DNA from: Nannocystis bainbridge
GTDB lineage: Bacteria > Myxococcota_A > Polyangia > Nannocystales > Nannocystaceae
Reading direction: 5' to 3'
DNA: 64,000 nucleotides
Assembly: GCF_028368995.1 (NCBI RefSeq)
Contig: NZ_JAQNDL010000001.1
Location: forward strand, 3,870,001 to 3,934,000
Shown: positions 38,723 to 45,796 of the stretch, piece by piece
How the letters are laid out: each line of letters starts with the position of its first letter
How positions within the stretch are numbered: the first letter of the stretch is position 1
Notes under the pieces: model-generated
Database searches by the model: none
The model's input: the letters and a program-made list of their open reading frames with translations, nothing else
What the model was told of the DNA's origin: nothing
Translations under genes and position numbers: made by a program

Positions 38723-39195
38723 GCGGCCCCCTCGGTGCGGCTGGTGGTGCGCGTGCCGAGCATGAAGGTCCCGGCGCTGGTGGCGATCGGGTCGTCCTCG
38801 CTGTCGAGGAACGCCACCCCGCGGACGAACGCCACGTGGCGCGTCACCTTGTAGCAGTGCGCGCGGGCGATCACCGCGCGGCCTGGCGCGGCCGGCTTGA
38901 GGTAATCGATGCGGAGGTCGAGCGTGGCGATCGCCATCGGCTTCTGCAGCGCCTGGAACACCGCCGCCCCGCAGCAGGCGTCGATCAGCGCCGAGATCGC
39001 CCCGCCGTGCAGCACCCCGGTCTCGGGGTTGCCGACCAGGCGGGGGTCGTACGGCAGCAACAGCTCGGCTCGCGCGTCGCTCATCGCCCGCAGCTCGAGG
39101 CCGAGCGCCTTGTTGTGCGGCACCCCCCGCATGAACCGCTGGCCCAGCTCGCGCAGGCGCGCGAGCTCTTCCGCGTCGAGTCGCTCGTCGGGCAT
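38719..39195 (-). CDS. PaaI-type hotdog-fold thioesterase (first copy)
   Basis: 158 residues. Signature NPETGVLHGGAISALIDACCGAAVFQAL with HGG and the catalytic acidic residue, followed by TLDLRIDYLKPAAPG and the strand AHCYKVTRHVAFVRGVAFL. It starts 9 nt after the stop of the Spo0M-like gene and overlaps the second thioesterase, so the three form an operon. The substrate is unknown. The box pathway genes 8 kb away raise the possibility of aromatic acyl-CoA substrates, which is weak inference. Confidence 0.9.
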   Translation of the reverse strand: MPDERLDAEELARLRELGQRFMRGVPHNKALGLELRAMSDARAELLLPYDPRLVGNPETGVLHGGAISALIDACCGAAVFQALQKPMAIATLDLRIDYLKPAAPGRAVIARAHCYKVTRHVAFVRGVAFLDSEDDPIATSAGTFMLGTRTTSRTEGAA

Positions 39196-39204
39196 CGATC
39201 GTGG

Positions 39205-39621
39205 TTATGCCACGACCTCGACCGGCACGGCGTGCTTGGGATTGAGCCCGGGGATCTCGGTCTCGGCGATGACCACGTAGCGCAGGTTCTCCGCGTTCGG
39301 CGCCAGATCGGCCGGCAGCGTGAGGACCACCGGCATCTCCAGCTGCTCGTCCTTGCCGAGCGTGCGGCCGCCCAGCGGGATCGTCACGTTGGCGTGTTGC
39401 TGCCAGAACGCGAAGTCGCCGCGGCCCTGCGCAGTGTACACCATGCGCTCCTCGTCGAAGTGCAGGCGCACGTCCTGGACCGCCACGTCGTAGTCTCCGC
39501 CGCGCAAGGTCACGGTGGCGTGCAGCTCGGCCCCCGCGCGCACCGGCGTGTCGACCCGCGACAGCTCGATCGTCGCCTTGCCGATCCCCACGATGCTCTT
39601 GAGTCGGTCCAGGATCTCCAT
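39205..39621 (-). CDS. Spo0M-like (arrestin-fold) protein
   Basis: 138 residues from ATG 39621 (an ATG at 39630 is possible). The sequence begins with a short amphipathic helix (EILDRLKSIVGIGKATIEL) and then an arrestin-like beta sandwich (VDTPVRAGAELHATVTLRGG, ending ETEIPGLNPKHAVPVEVV). This matches the N-terminal half of Spo0M/SpoOM family proteins, which are longer (about 250 residues) in Bacillus, so this is a single-domain form. It heads the thioesterase operon. The role is unknown. Confidence 0.75.
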   Translation of the reverse strand: MEILDRLKSIVGIGKATIELSRVDTPVRAGAELHATVTLRGGDYDVAVQDVRLHFDEERMVYTAQGRGDFAFWQQHANVTIPLGGRTLGKDEQLEMPVVLTLPADLAPNAENLRYVVIAETEIPGLNPKHAVPVEVVA

Positions 39622-39785
39622 GCTTCGCACTTAGCCGAACCCGGCCCGCGCGGCACGTGAATCTCGGTTCATACGCTGCGCCGCGCTCGCGGGGTGGCCG
39701 GGTGTGCGACCCGGCCCGCTCGCTCGCCCGCGATCGCGGCACGGCCCGCTCGCCCGTGATCGCAGGACGGCCCGCTCGCCGGCGG

Positions 39786-39837
39786 TCGCGGGTCTTGTTC
39801 GTGCTGCCGCTCGCGCGGTCGCTCGCCGCGTGCGACC
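39786..39837. repeat. 52-bp direct repeat, copy 1
   Basis: Contains GGTCTTGTTCGTGCTGCCGC. It matches copy 2 at about 49 of 52 positions; the copies are 92 bp apart start to start. A third, more diverged copy may begin near 39686. Confidence 0.88.
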
Positions 39838-39877
39838 TGGCGCGCTCGCTCGGCCCGCTCGCTCGGCTTGCCGGGGA

Positions 39878-39929
39878 TCGCAGGTCTTGTTCGTGCTGCC
39901 GCTCGCGGGGTCGCTCGCCGCGCGCGACC
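39878..39929. repeat. 52-bp direct repeat, copy 2
   Basis: See copy 1. It is flanked on both sides by CGCTCG-rich sequence. Confidence 0.88.
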
Positions 39930-40149
39930 CGGCCGCGCTCGGCCGCCAGTAACCGCCGCGCGTCGGCCTCGCCTTCGCTTCGCGCTCGCGTGCACATCCG
40001 GCGCGACGTCGCGGCGGCCGGCGCTCGCCGGGCCCCCTCGTTCCGCGCCCGCTTGCCGATCGCGGCGGCCGAGCTCGGTGGACCGCCTCCCTCCGCCCGG
40101 TCCGTTTCTTGAGCGAGCGGCCGGCCCGCGCTAAAAGCTGAGCTGCGCC

Positions 40150-40944
40150 ATGCGTGCAATCACTCCTGCCCTGCTCGGTCTGTGCGTCCTCGGCCTCGCC
40201 TGCGCCCGGTCCCGGCCGGACGCGACTGCCTCTGCGGCCCCTGCCGCTCCCACCGTCGCCAGCGGCCCCGGGAGCGACCCGTGCGCCGTCTACATCGAGC
40301 GCGTCGCCCCGGGCGTGCGCTGCGCCGCCGTCGACGACGCCCACTGCACCTGCGAGCTCGTCGCTGCTGCGAGCGCGTCAGCGCCGGACGTCGCCGCGAA
40401 TTCGAGCAGCGCTTCCGGCGCACCCACCGCTCCGACCGGCGACGCTGCCGTCGCCAACCTCGAATTTGCGAGGGGCCCGCAGAACACGATCGTGCAGTGC
40501 GTGAGCGGCCCGTGTCCGACGCGCTCGGCCGACTTCATCACCGGCGTCTATCCGCCGATCGCCATCCCGGCCGCCGGCGCGACCGTGCAGCTCGAGTTCC
40601 GGGCGATGCACTACAAGCCCTACGTCGGCAGCTACAACCTCGTGCCCGGCCGCAACTTCATTCAGTTCGCGCTCGAGCGGGAGTTCGGCGCCCCCGAGAG
40701 CGCCGTGTTCCAGTTCGAGGGCGCCCCCGCCGGCACCACCGTCGAGTGCGTCAGCGGGCCGTGCGTCAACAACAAGCCTTACACGGTCGACAAGTTCCCC
40801 GAGCTCCCGCTCAAGGACGACGGCGCGACCTTGCTGCTCCGCTTCAACGCCCCCGGCTACCGCACCGCCATGACCTCGTTCCAGGTCCGCCGCGGCCCCA
40901 ACGCCGTGCCGGTGCTGATGGAGAAGGCCCCTCTCGGCAGGTGA
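40150..40944 (+). CDS. Lipoprotein with two PEGA-like repeats carrying CVSGPC motifs
   Basis: 264 residues. The signal ends in LGLAC (lipobox), followed by an Ala/Pro/Ser linker. Two homologous units of about 75 residues follow: the first has TIVQCVSGPCPTRSADFI and NFIQFALER, the second TVECVSGPCVNNKPYTV and NAVPVLMEK. Each has the strand pattern of a PEGA-like fold with an added Cys-x-x-x-x-Cys loop, so a disulphide per repeat is likely. The product is envelope-anchored. No enzyme motif is seen. Confidence 0.75.
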   Translation: MRAITPALLGLCVLGLACARSRPDATASAAPAAPTVASGPGSDPCAVYIERVAPGVRCAAVDDAHCTCELVAAASASAPDVAANSSSASGAPTAPTGDAAVANLEFARGPQNTIVQCVSGPCPTRSADFITGVYPPIAIPAAGATVQLEFRAMHYKPYVGSYNLVPGRNFIQFALEREFGAPESAVFQFEGAPAGTTVECVSGPCVNNKPYTVDKFPELPLKDDGATLLLRFNAPGYRTAMTSFQVRRGPNAVPVLMEKAPLGR

Positions 40945-41272
40945 CGACCGGGCTCGGCGAACGCTGCGAGTGATTCGCCTCGCCATCACTGCGGGGCGCA
41001 CGGCGAGCCGCCCCGCCGGCATGTCGACCGCGAGATCACGGCCCGCCGCTGCGCGACGAATGATCCGCCGCGGCGCGAGCGATCGCTTCGACACCCGCCC
41101 TGTGAGCCGTCCCCGCGACCGCGCCCCGTCGACGCGGACCTGCGAGGTCACGTCTGCGCCGCGCCGCGCCACGCGTGATGCGATGGAGCCTCCGCACGAG
41201 TGAGCTCCGCTGCGCTGCCGTCGACCGGCATGCCAGCCCTTCGCCGCGGTCATCGCTTATGCTTCGCCGCTC
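40945..41272. other. Intergenic stretch, nothing recognised
   Basis: About 330 bp between two same-strand genes. No gene, clear hairpin or palindromic element was seen beyond short GC-rich inverted matches. A promoter for the HEAT-methyltransferase gene is expected here. Confidence 0.5.
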
Positions 41273-43099
41273 ATGGCGACCCGACCCACCGCTCCGGACC
41301 AGGCAGCGAACACGCGGCGTGAACCCGTTCCGGGCGAGACGACGACCGCCCCGCATGAGCCATCCGGGCTCGCTCCGAGCAGCGCAGCGACCGCCCAGCG
41401 CCACGAGCCCGCCCCGCTCCTGCCCCAGCGCCGCGAGAGCCTCGCGCGCGCCGTCGTCGACCTCGGCTACACGCCGGGCCGCGCCGACATGCGCGACGTC
41501 GTCGAGCTGCTCGGCGACGACGAGGACCTCGCCGTCCACGTCGAGCGCGCCCTCCTGCGGGCCGGCGCCGCCGCGGCTCCGGCCCTCCTGCGCCGCCTGC
41601 CCGGGGCAGAGCCGCCGCTGCGCCCGCGCCTCGTCCGCGTGCTCGGCCGCCTGCCTGCCGACCCCGCCATTGACATGTCCTTAAAAACATGTCTCGAAGA
41701 CCATGACCCGAAGACCAGGCGCAACGCCATCGGCGCGCTCGGCAAGCGCGGCGGCGAGGGCGTCGCCACCGCCCTGCTGACTTGCGCCCGCGCCGAGACC
41801 TCGCTGCCGCACCTGCGCAGCCTGGTCGAGGCGCTCGGCAAGGTCGGCGACGCCGACGCCCTCGCCTGGCTCGACCGCCTCGAGGCCGACGACCCCGAGC
41901 TGCAGCGCCTGACCGCGCGCGCCCGCCTGATGCTCGGCCGCAGCCTCGGCCGCGGCGAGGTCGACTCCGCGATCGACCTCGAAGCCGTCGCCCCGGCCCC
42001 GCGCCCGCTGGTGCTCGGCTGCCGCCCCGGCCTCGAGACGCTGCTCGCCGAGGCCCTCGGCGCCGCCTTCGCCCCCCGCGTCGTCGCCCCCGGCCGCGTC
42101 ACCGCGACCCTGCGCGGCCCGCTGCGCGAGCTGCTCGCCGTGCGCCTGTGGACCGAGGTCGGCCTGCCGCTGCCGCCCCTGTCCGCCGGGACAGATCTGT
42201 CCGCGGCCGTGGCGGCGCTGCTGACCGGCCCCGAGGCGCGCCTGGTCTTTGGGACATATACCAAGGGACAGGTCCGCTATCGGCTCGCCTGGGCCCGCGG
42301 CGGCCACCGCCGCGCCCTCGTGTGGCAGGTCGCCGCCGCCGCCGCCGCGCTGTGGCCGGAGCTGGTCAACGACCCACGCGAGACGACCTGGGAGGTCGTG
42401 GTCGACGACGCCGGTCTGCTCGTCCGCGCCGAGCTGCGCCCGCGCCGGTGGAGCGCCGAACGCCCGCCCGCCGACCTCACCAGCGCCAGCGCCGACGACC
42501 TCGCCAGCGACGACAAGCCCGCGCTCGAGACCACCGACCCGCGGTTCGCCTACCGCAGCGGCGACGTCCCCGCCGCCTCGCACCCGACGATCGCCGCCGC
42601 CCTCGCGCAGCTCGCCGAGGTCCGCCCCGACGACGTCGTCTGGGACCCGTTCGTCGGCTCCGGCCTCGAGCTGTGCGAGCGCGGCCTGCTCGGCCCCGCC
42701 ACGACCCTGCTCGGCACCGACCTCGACCCACGCGCCCTCGCCGTCGCCGCCACCAACCTGCGCAACGCCGGCCTGCGCGCCGACCTCCGCCAGGCCGACG
42801 CGACCACCCACCGACCGCCGGGCGTCACCCTCGTCATCACCAACCCGCCGATGGGCCGCCGCGTCCATCGCGGCGACGTCGGCCCGCTGCTGACGGCCTT
42901 CATCGCCAACGCGGCCGCGACCCTGGCCCCCGGCGGCCGCCTGGCGTGGATCTCGCCGATCCCCCGGACCACCGACCCGGCAGCCGAGGCGGCCGGCCTG
43001 GTCCTGCGCCGCTCGCTGAACCTCGACATGGGCGGCTTCACGGCCCAGCTCCAGCTGTGGGACAAGCCGTCGCGCCTGGGCCGCCGCGCCCGCGCGTGA
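41273..43099 (+). CDS. HEAT-repeat and SAM-dependent (UPF0020-like) methyltransferase fusion
   Basis: 608 residues. After a disordered N-terminus, residues about 55-215 are short alpha-helical repeats of HEAT type (TRRNAIGALGKRGGEGVATALL, LRSLVEALGKVGDADALAWL). A region resembling THUMP/RlmL N-terminal sequence follows (LVLGCRPGLETLLAEALGA). The last 200 residues are a Rossmann methyltransferase: motif I DDVVWDPFVGSGLELCERG, the acidic LLGTDLDPRAL, and NPPMGRRVHRGD as the NPPY-type motif of N2-guanine or N6-adenine RNA methyltransferases. The target is probably rRNA or tRNA. Palindromic elements sit in a HEAT loop and in the THUMP-like region. A bidirectional terminator follows the stop. Confidence 0.85.
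   Translation: MATRPTAPDQAANTRREPVPGETTTAPHEPSGLAPSSAATAQRHEPAPLLPQRRESLARAVVDLGYTPGRADMRDVVELLGDDEDLAVHVERALLRAGAAAAPALLRRLPGAEPPLRPRLVRVLGRLPADPAIDMSLKTCLEDHDPKTRRNAIGALGKRGGEGVATALLTCARAETSLPHLRSLVEALGKVGDADALAWLDRLEADDPELQRLTARARLMLGRSLGRGEVDSAIDLEAVAPAPRPLVLGCRPGLETLLAEALGAAFAPRVVAPGRVTATLRGPLRELLAVRLWTEVGLPLPPLSAGTDLSAAVAALLTGPEARLVFGTYTKGQVRYRLAWARGGHRRALVWQVAAAAAALWPELVNDPRETTWEVVVDDAGLLVRAELRPRRWSAERPPADLTSASADDLASDDKPALETTDPRFAYRSGDVPAASHPTIAAALAQLAEVRPDDVVWDPFVGSGLELCERGLLGPATTLLGTDLDPRALAVAATNLRNAGLRADLRQADATTHRPPGVTLVITNPPMGRRVHRGDVGPLLTAFIANAAATLAPGGRLAWISPIPRTTDPAAEAAGLVLRRSLNLDMGGFTAQLQLWDKPSRLGRRARA
41672..41719. repeat. Palindromic elements in HEAT region
   Basis: ACATGTCC-TTAA-AAACATGT (41673-41692), then TCTCGAAGACCATG and ACCCGAAGACCAGG units, in frame. 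Confidence 0.75.
42179..42202. repeat. Palindromic element in methyltransferase fusion gene
   Basis: CTGTCC-GCCG-GGACAG, a perfect 6-bp stem, followed by ATCTGTCC. Encodes LSAGTDLS. Confidence 0.8.
42246..42274. repeat. Degenerate palindromic element in methyltransferase fusion gene
   Basis: CTTTGGGACATATACCAAGGGACAGG, in frame (FGTYTKGQ). Confidence 0.6.
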
Positions 43100-43110
43100 G
43101 ACCCAAAAGC

Positions 43111-43156
43111 GAAGAGGCGGGGCGCCAGGCGCTCCGCCTCTTCTGCTGTCTGTTTT
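43111..43156. terminator. Bidirectional terminator between methyltransferase fusion gene and tRNA-Phe
   Basis: 15-bp stem (43111-43125 with 43129-43143, one wobble) and a 3-nt loop. On the plus strand TGCTGTCTGTTTTT follows; on the minus strand GCTTTTGG follows. It serves both the plus-strand gene ending at 43099 and the minus-strand tRNA. Confidence 0.85.
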
Positions 43157-43162
43157 TGAGAG

Positions 43163-43235
43163 TGCCCAGGGACGGAATCGAACCGCCGACACGGGGATTT
43201 TCAGTCCCCTGCTCTACCGACTGAGCTACCTGGGC
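43163..43235 (-). tRNA. tRNA-Phe (GAA)
   Basis: Read on the minus strand, all cloverleaf arms form. The acceptor stem is GCCCAGG/CCTGGGC, the D-arm GCTC...GAGC, and the anticodon stem GGGGA/TCCCC closes the loop CTGAAAA with anticodon GAA. The T-arm has GGTTCGATTCC. The discriminator is A. The 3' CCA is not encoded (next bases CT), so it is added post-transcriptionally. Confidence 0.98.
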
Positions 43236-43246
43236 GCGGGGGCGCA

Positions 43247-43275
43247 GTGGTACGAGATCCGGGGCCGGCCGTCAA
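43247..43275 (-). promoter_or_regulatory. Predicted sigma-70-type promoter of tRNA-Phe
   Basis: On the minus strand TTGACG (43275-43270) is followed after exactly 17 nt by TACCAC (43252-43247). That places initiation about five bases before the mature 5' end. The -35 is good and the -10 is weak. Confidence 0.5.
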
Positions 43276-43573
43276 GCTCCCGGCGAGCCTCCGGCGGGCG
43301 GGCCGCCACGAGACCGGAGACATTTCTCACCACCTTCGCGGACTCGTGCACCGCGCGCCCCGGCGAGGTCCCAGTCTTCACGGGGTTCGGGGCTGCGTCC
43401 GAGCGACTCATGGCCTCGTCGGTGAACCAGTTTCTCGTGCATGCAATGGTGATACGCGAGTCCAGGTCCGGCTCGCAGAAAGCATGGTTCGGCTCAGCCG
43501 GGCCTCATCGCCGATCTCCACCGGGTGTGAGCACCTCAAAACGTATATGAAGAGGCGAGCTCGACTCACTGGC

Positions 43574-43599
43574 AACTATTCGCAAAATTCCGAATAGTT
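43574..43599. promoter_or_regulatory. Inverted repeat AACTATTCG-N8-CGAATAGTT
   Basis: Perfect 9-bp arms around CAAAATTC in an AT-rich patch. It could be an operator or a remnant of a mobile element; no gene starts next to it. Confidence 0.45.
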
Positions 43600-43797
43600 C
43601 GTACCGACGATCACCAATGTGTGGTCCCTCGAGGGTTTTGCGAGCGACGCTTCCGCCCGAAGATCCATGATAGCGACGCCGAGCGCAGCATCGACGACGA
43701 GCTCAATGCAGGCGAGCGTACCCGTCGACGGACGAGCGCACGACCCCCGGCGAAGAGGGCCGCGAGCAAGAAGCGCTGAGTCGCCGGGCGAGCGGCC

Positions 43798-45666
43798 TCA
43801 GTACTTCGGGAACACCGCCGTCAGCAGCAGCGCCTCGACGTCGTCGCTGCGCATCACCCGGCCCAGCGTCTCATTGAACAGCTCCGAGAACGCCAGCGAG
43901 CCGAGCGCGCGCGTGCGGATGAACTCGAGGTCGAGCTCGTGGCGGATGTCGACCTTGTAGTCGTGGCGGCTGGGCGTCAGCGTCGGCACCCACGAGCCGT
44001 GGATCGTGAACGAGAAATCGAGCTCGGAGTGGCCCAGGCGGACGATCGGGCCCTTCGTGATGTCGGCGGCGTCGAACAGCCACAGCTCCTCGCCGGTCGA
44101 CCCCAGCGTGCGCGGCACCGAGTCCGACGCGTGGGCCAGCACCGCGATGTAGCCGTCGCGCGCGTGGCGGGGCCCGCCGCGGCGGGGCACGAAGTTGGGC
44201 GACAGCAAGCTCCAGCCGTTCGGCGCCGTATAGCTGCGCAGCGCCCCCGTCTCGGTGTCGATCTCGAGCAGCCGCGGCGGCTCGCCGTCGGCCAGCGGCA
44301 GCGCCGCGATGTCGACGCGCGGCGCGTACGCGGACAGCAGGCGCGCCGGCACCAGCTCCGGCGCGAACCCGCTGGTGTTGTAATAGACGACCTCGATCGG
44401 GTCCTCGCGGCTGCGGCGGGCGTATGTCCCGAGGGCCAGGCCCCAGGTCTCGCGGCCCTCGACGAAGCGTGACTCCGTCTTACCCGACGGCACGTGGACC
44501 TTGTGGATCCCCAGCCGCCCGCGGGCCAGCGCGCAGGGGATCTGCATGCCCGCGACCTCGATCCCGGCCTCACCGCCGCTCAGCAGGTCGTCCCCCTGGT
44601 GGATCCACTCCGACACGTCGAGCGTCGGCGTGTGCGGCACGATCAGCCGCACCGTCTCGCCGTCGTCCTCGAAGTCGGCGTAGAAGTGCACCGACTCGCC
44701 CTCGAGCTCGATGCGGTGGGCCATCACCGGCGTCGGGTGGTCCGCGAACCCGCCCGCGCGCGGCCGCAGGTCGCGGCGGCGGATCGCGTAGATCACCGTG
44801 CTCGGCCGCTGCGTCCGCATCGTGCTCGCGCCCAGCAGGTCGCGCAGCGGCCCGACCGGCAGCACCTGCCCCAGCACGTCGAGCGCCAGCTGCCGCATCT
44901 CGACCACGAACGCCGAGTCCTGCACGAGGACCCAGTTGCGCGTCACCTGGATCTGGTGGACGCACTGGTGGATCTGGACCGGCTCGCCGTCGCCATCGAT
45001 CAGGCTGAAGTGCTCGAGCGCCTTGCCTGTCCAGCGGACCAGGTGGGAAAAGCCAGCCCGGCCGCCGGGCGCCGGGTTGGAGAAGTTGACCGAGAACAGC
45101 TCGCCGGTCGCCTCGTCCTCGGCGGGGTGGGCGGTGCTCAGCACCAGCGGGAAGGGCCACGGCAGCGGGATCGAGCCCAGCCACTCGTCGGCCTTGCCGA
45201 TCGGGGTCACGAGCTCGAGCGTGACCGGGTCGAACTCCCACGGGCGGCCGGCGTCGGTCGTCACGATCATGCGGTCGCGCAGCGGGATCGGCGAATTGCT
45301 CAGCACCGTGCGGACCCCCAGCAGCGGCGAGATCCGCGACAGGCCGATGTCGCGGAACTGCATCAGCTCGCCGAAGTTGGTGGCCGCCCGGTCGGCGTAG
45401 TGACACGGCGGCCGCATGATGTTCTGGGCCAGGCGCACGCGGTCGGGCGCGAGGTCGAAGCGATAGATCGTGCCCTCGCCGGTGAAGGCCGGGCGCCCGA
45501 GCGAGGCGATCGAGCCGGCGATGAACAGGTGCCCGTGGATGTCCGCCGGCAGCGCCCCGTCCAGCACGTTCAGCTCGAGCTCGCGTCCCAGGCAGTCGAG
45601 GTCCTCAGCGCCGCTGCTGAGCATCGACGTCGGCATGATGCGGCTGGGTCCCTGCGGGATCTCCAT
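43798..45666 (-). CDS. Carotenoid oxygenase (RPE65/apocarotenoid cleavage family)
   Basis: About 622 residues from ATG 45666; ATG 45675 or TTG 45696 are possible starts. A non-haem Fe(II) dioxygenase with a seven-bladed propeller. Iron-ligand His segments are present in order: LVLSTAHPAEDEA, CVHQIQVTRNW, VMAHRIELEGE and the final FTIHGSWVPTL. The opening HGHLFIAGSIASLGRPAFTGEGTIYRFDL is typical of the family. Cleavage substrate (carotenoid, apocarotenal or stilbene-like) is not predictable. It follows the PhoD gene on the same strand after 130 bp with a palindromic element between. Confidence 0.9.
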   Translation of the reverse strand: MEIPQGPSRIMPTSMLSSGAEDLDCLGRELELNVLDGALPADIHGHLFIAGSIASLGRPAFTGEGTIYRFDLAPDRVRLAQNIMRPPCHYADRAATNFGELMQFRDIGLSRISPLLGVRTVLSNSPIPLRDRMIVTTDAGRPWEFDPVTLELVTPIGKADEWLGSIPLPWPFPLVLSTAHPAEDEATGELFSVNFSNPAPGGRAGFSHLVRWTGKALEHFSLIDGDGEPVQIHQCVHQIQVTRNWVLVQDSAFVVEMRQLALDVLGQVLPVGPLRDLLGASTMRTQRPSTVIYAIRRRDLRPRAGGFADHPTPVMAHRIELEGESVHFYADFEDDGETVRLIVPHTPTLDVSEWIHQGDDLLSGGEAGIEVAGMQIPCALARGRLGIHKVHVPSGKTESRFVEGRETWGLALGTYARRSREDPIEVVYYNTSGFAPELVPARLLSAYAPRVDIAALPLADGEPPRLLEIDTETGALRSYTAPNGWSLLSPNFVPRRGGPRHARDGYIAVLAHASDSVPRTLGSTGEELWLFDAADITKGPIVRLGHSELDFSFTIHGSWVPTLTPSRHDYKVDIRHELDLEFIRTRALGSLAFSELFNETLGRVMRSDDVEALLLTAVFPKY

Positions 45667-45764
45667 GGGCCACATCGTCCAGGATCGGCGGCGCAAAGCC
45701 CCCGCTTCGGTCCGCGCGCGGCCGTGTGGATCCTCAAGACATTACCGCGCGCGAACGCGCTGGA

Positions 45765-45787
45765 GGACATGTCCCGAAGTACACGTG
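45765..45787. repeat. Palindromic element between PhoD and carotenoid oxygenase genes
   Basis: GGACATGTCC-CGAA-GTACACGTG, one arm decayed. Confidence 0.65.
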
Positions 45788-45796
45788 ACGGGCGCT

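Larger units (their letters stand above)
39631..40149. other. Non-coding stretch built of GC-rich direct repeats
   Basis: About 520 bp between divergent genes. It holds two nearly identical 52-bp repeats (39786-39837, 39878-39929) and several GGCCCGCTCGC units. No frame has protein character. The promoters for the Spo0M-like operon and for the 40150 lipoprotein must lie here. Confidence 0.7.
43236..43797. other. Non-coding stretch upstream of tRNA-Phe, less GC-rich
   Basis: About 560 bp. No frame is convincing. It holds the likely tRNA promoter (43247-43275) and a 9-bp inverted repeat AACTATTCG/CGAATAGTT around an 8-nt spacer at 43574-43599, in a noticeably AT-richer patch. It ends at the stop of the carotenoid oxygenase gene. 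Confidence 0.6.

Noticed and set aside
38719..40159. Joining the thioesterase frame with the upstream repeat region into one long protein
   Set aside because: The upstream part is the GC-rich repeat region in translation; GTG 38722, overlapping the preceding stop, starts the real domain.
43247..43597. A 116-residue plus-strand open frame after tRNA-Phe
   Set aside because: No ribosome binding site, overlaps the tRNA promoter, composition unlike neighbouring proteins, no recognisable domain.
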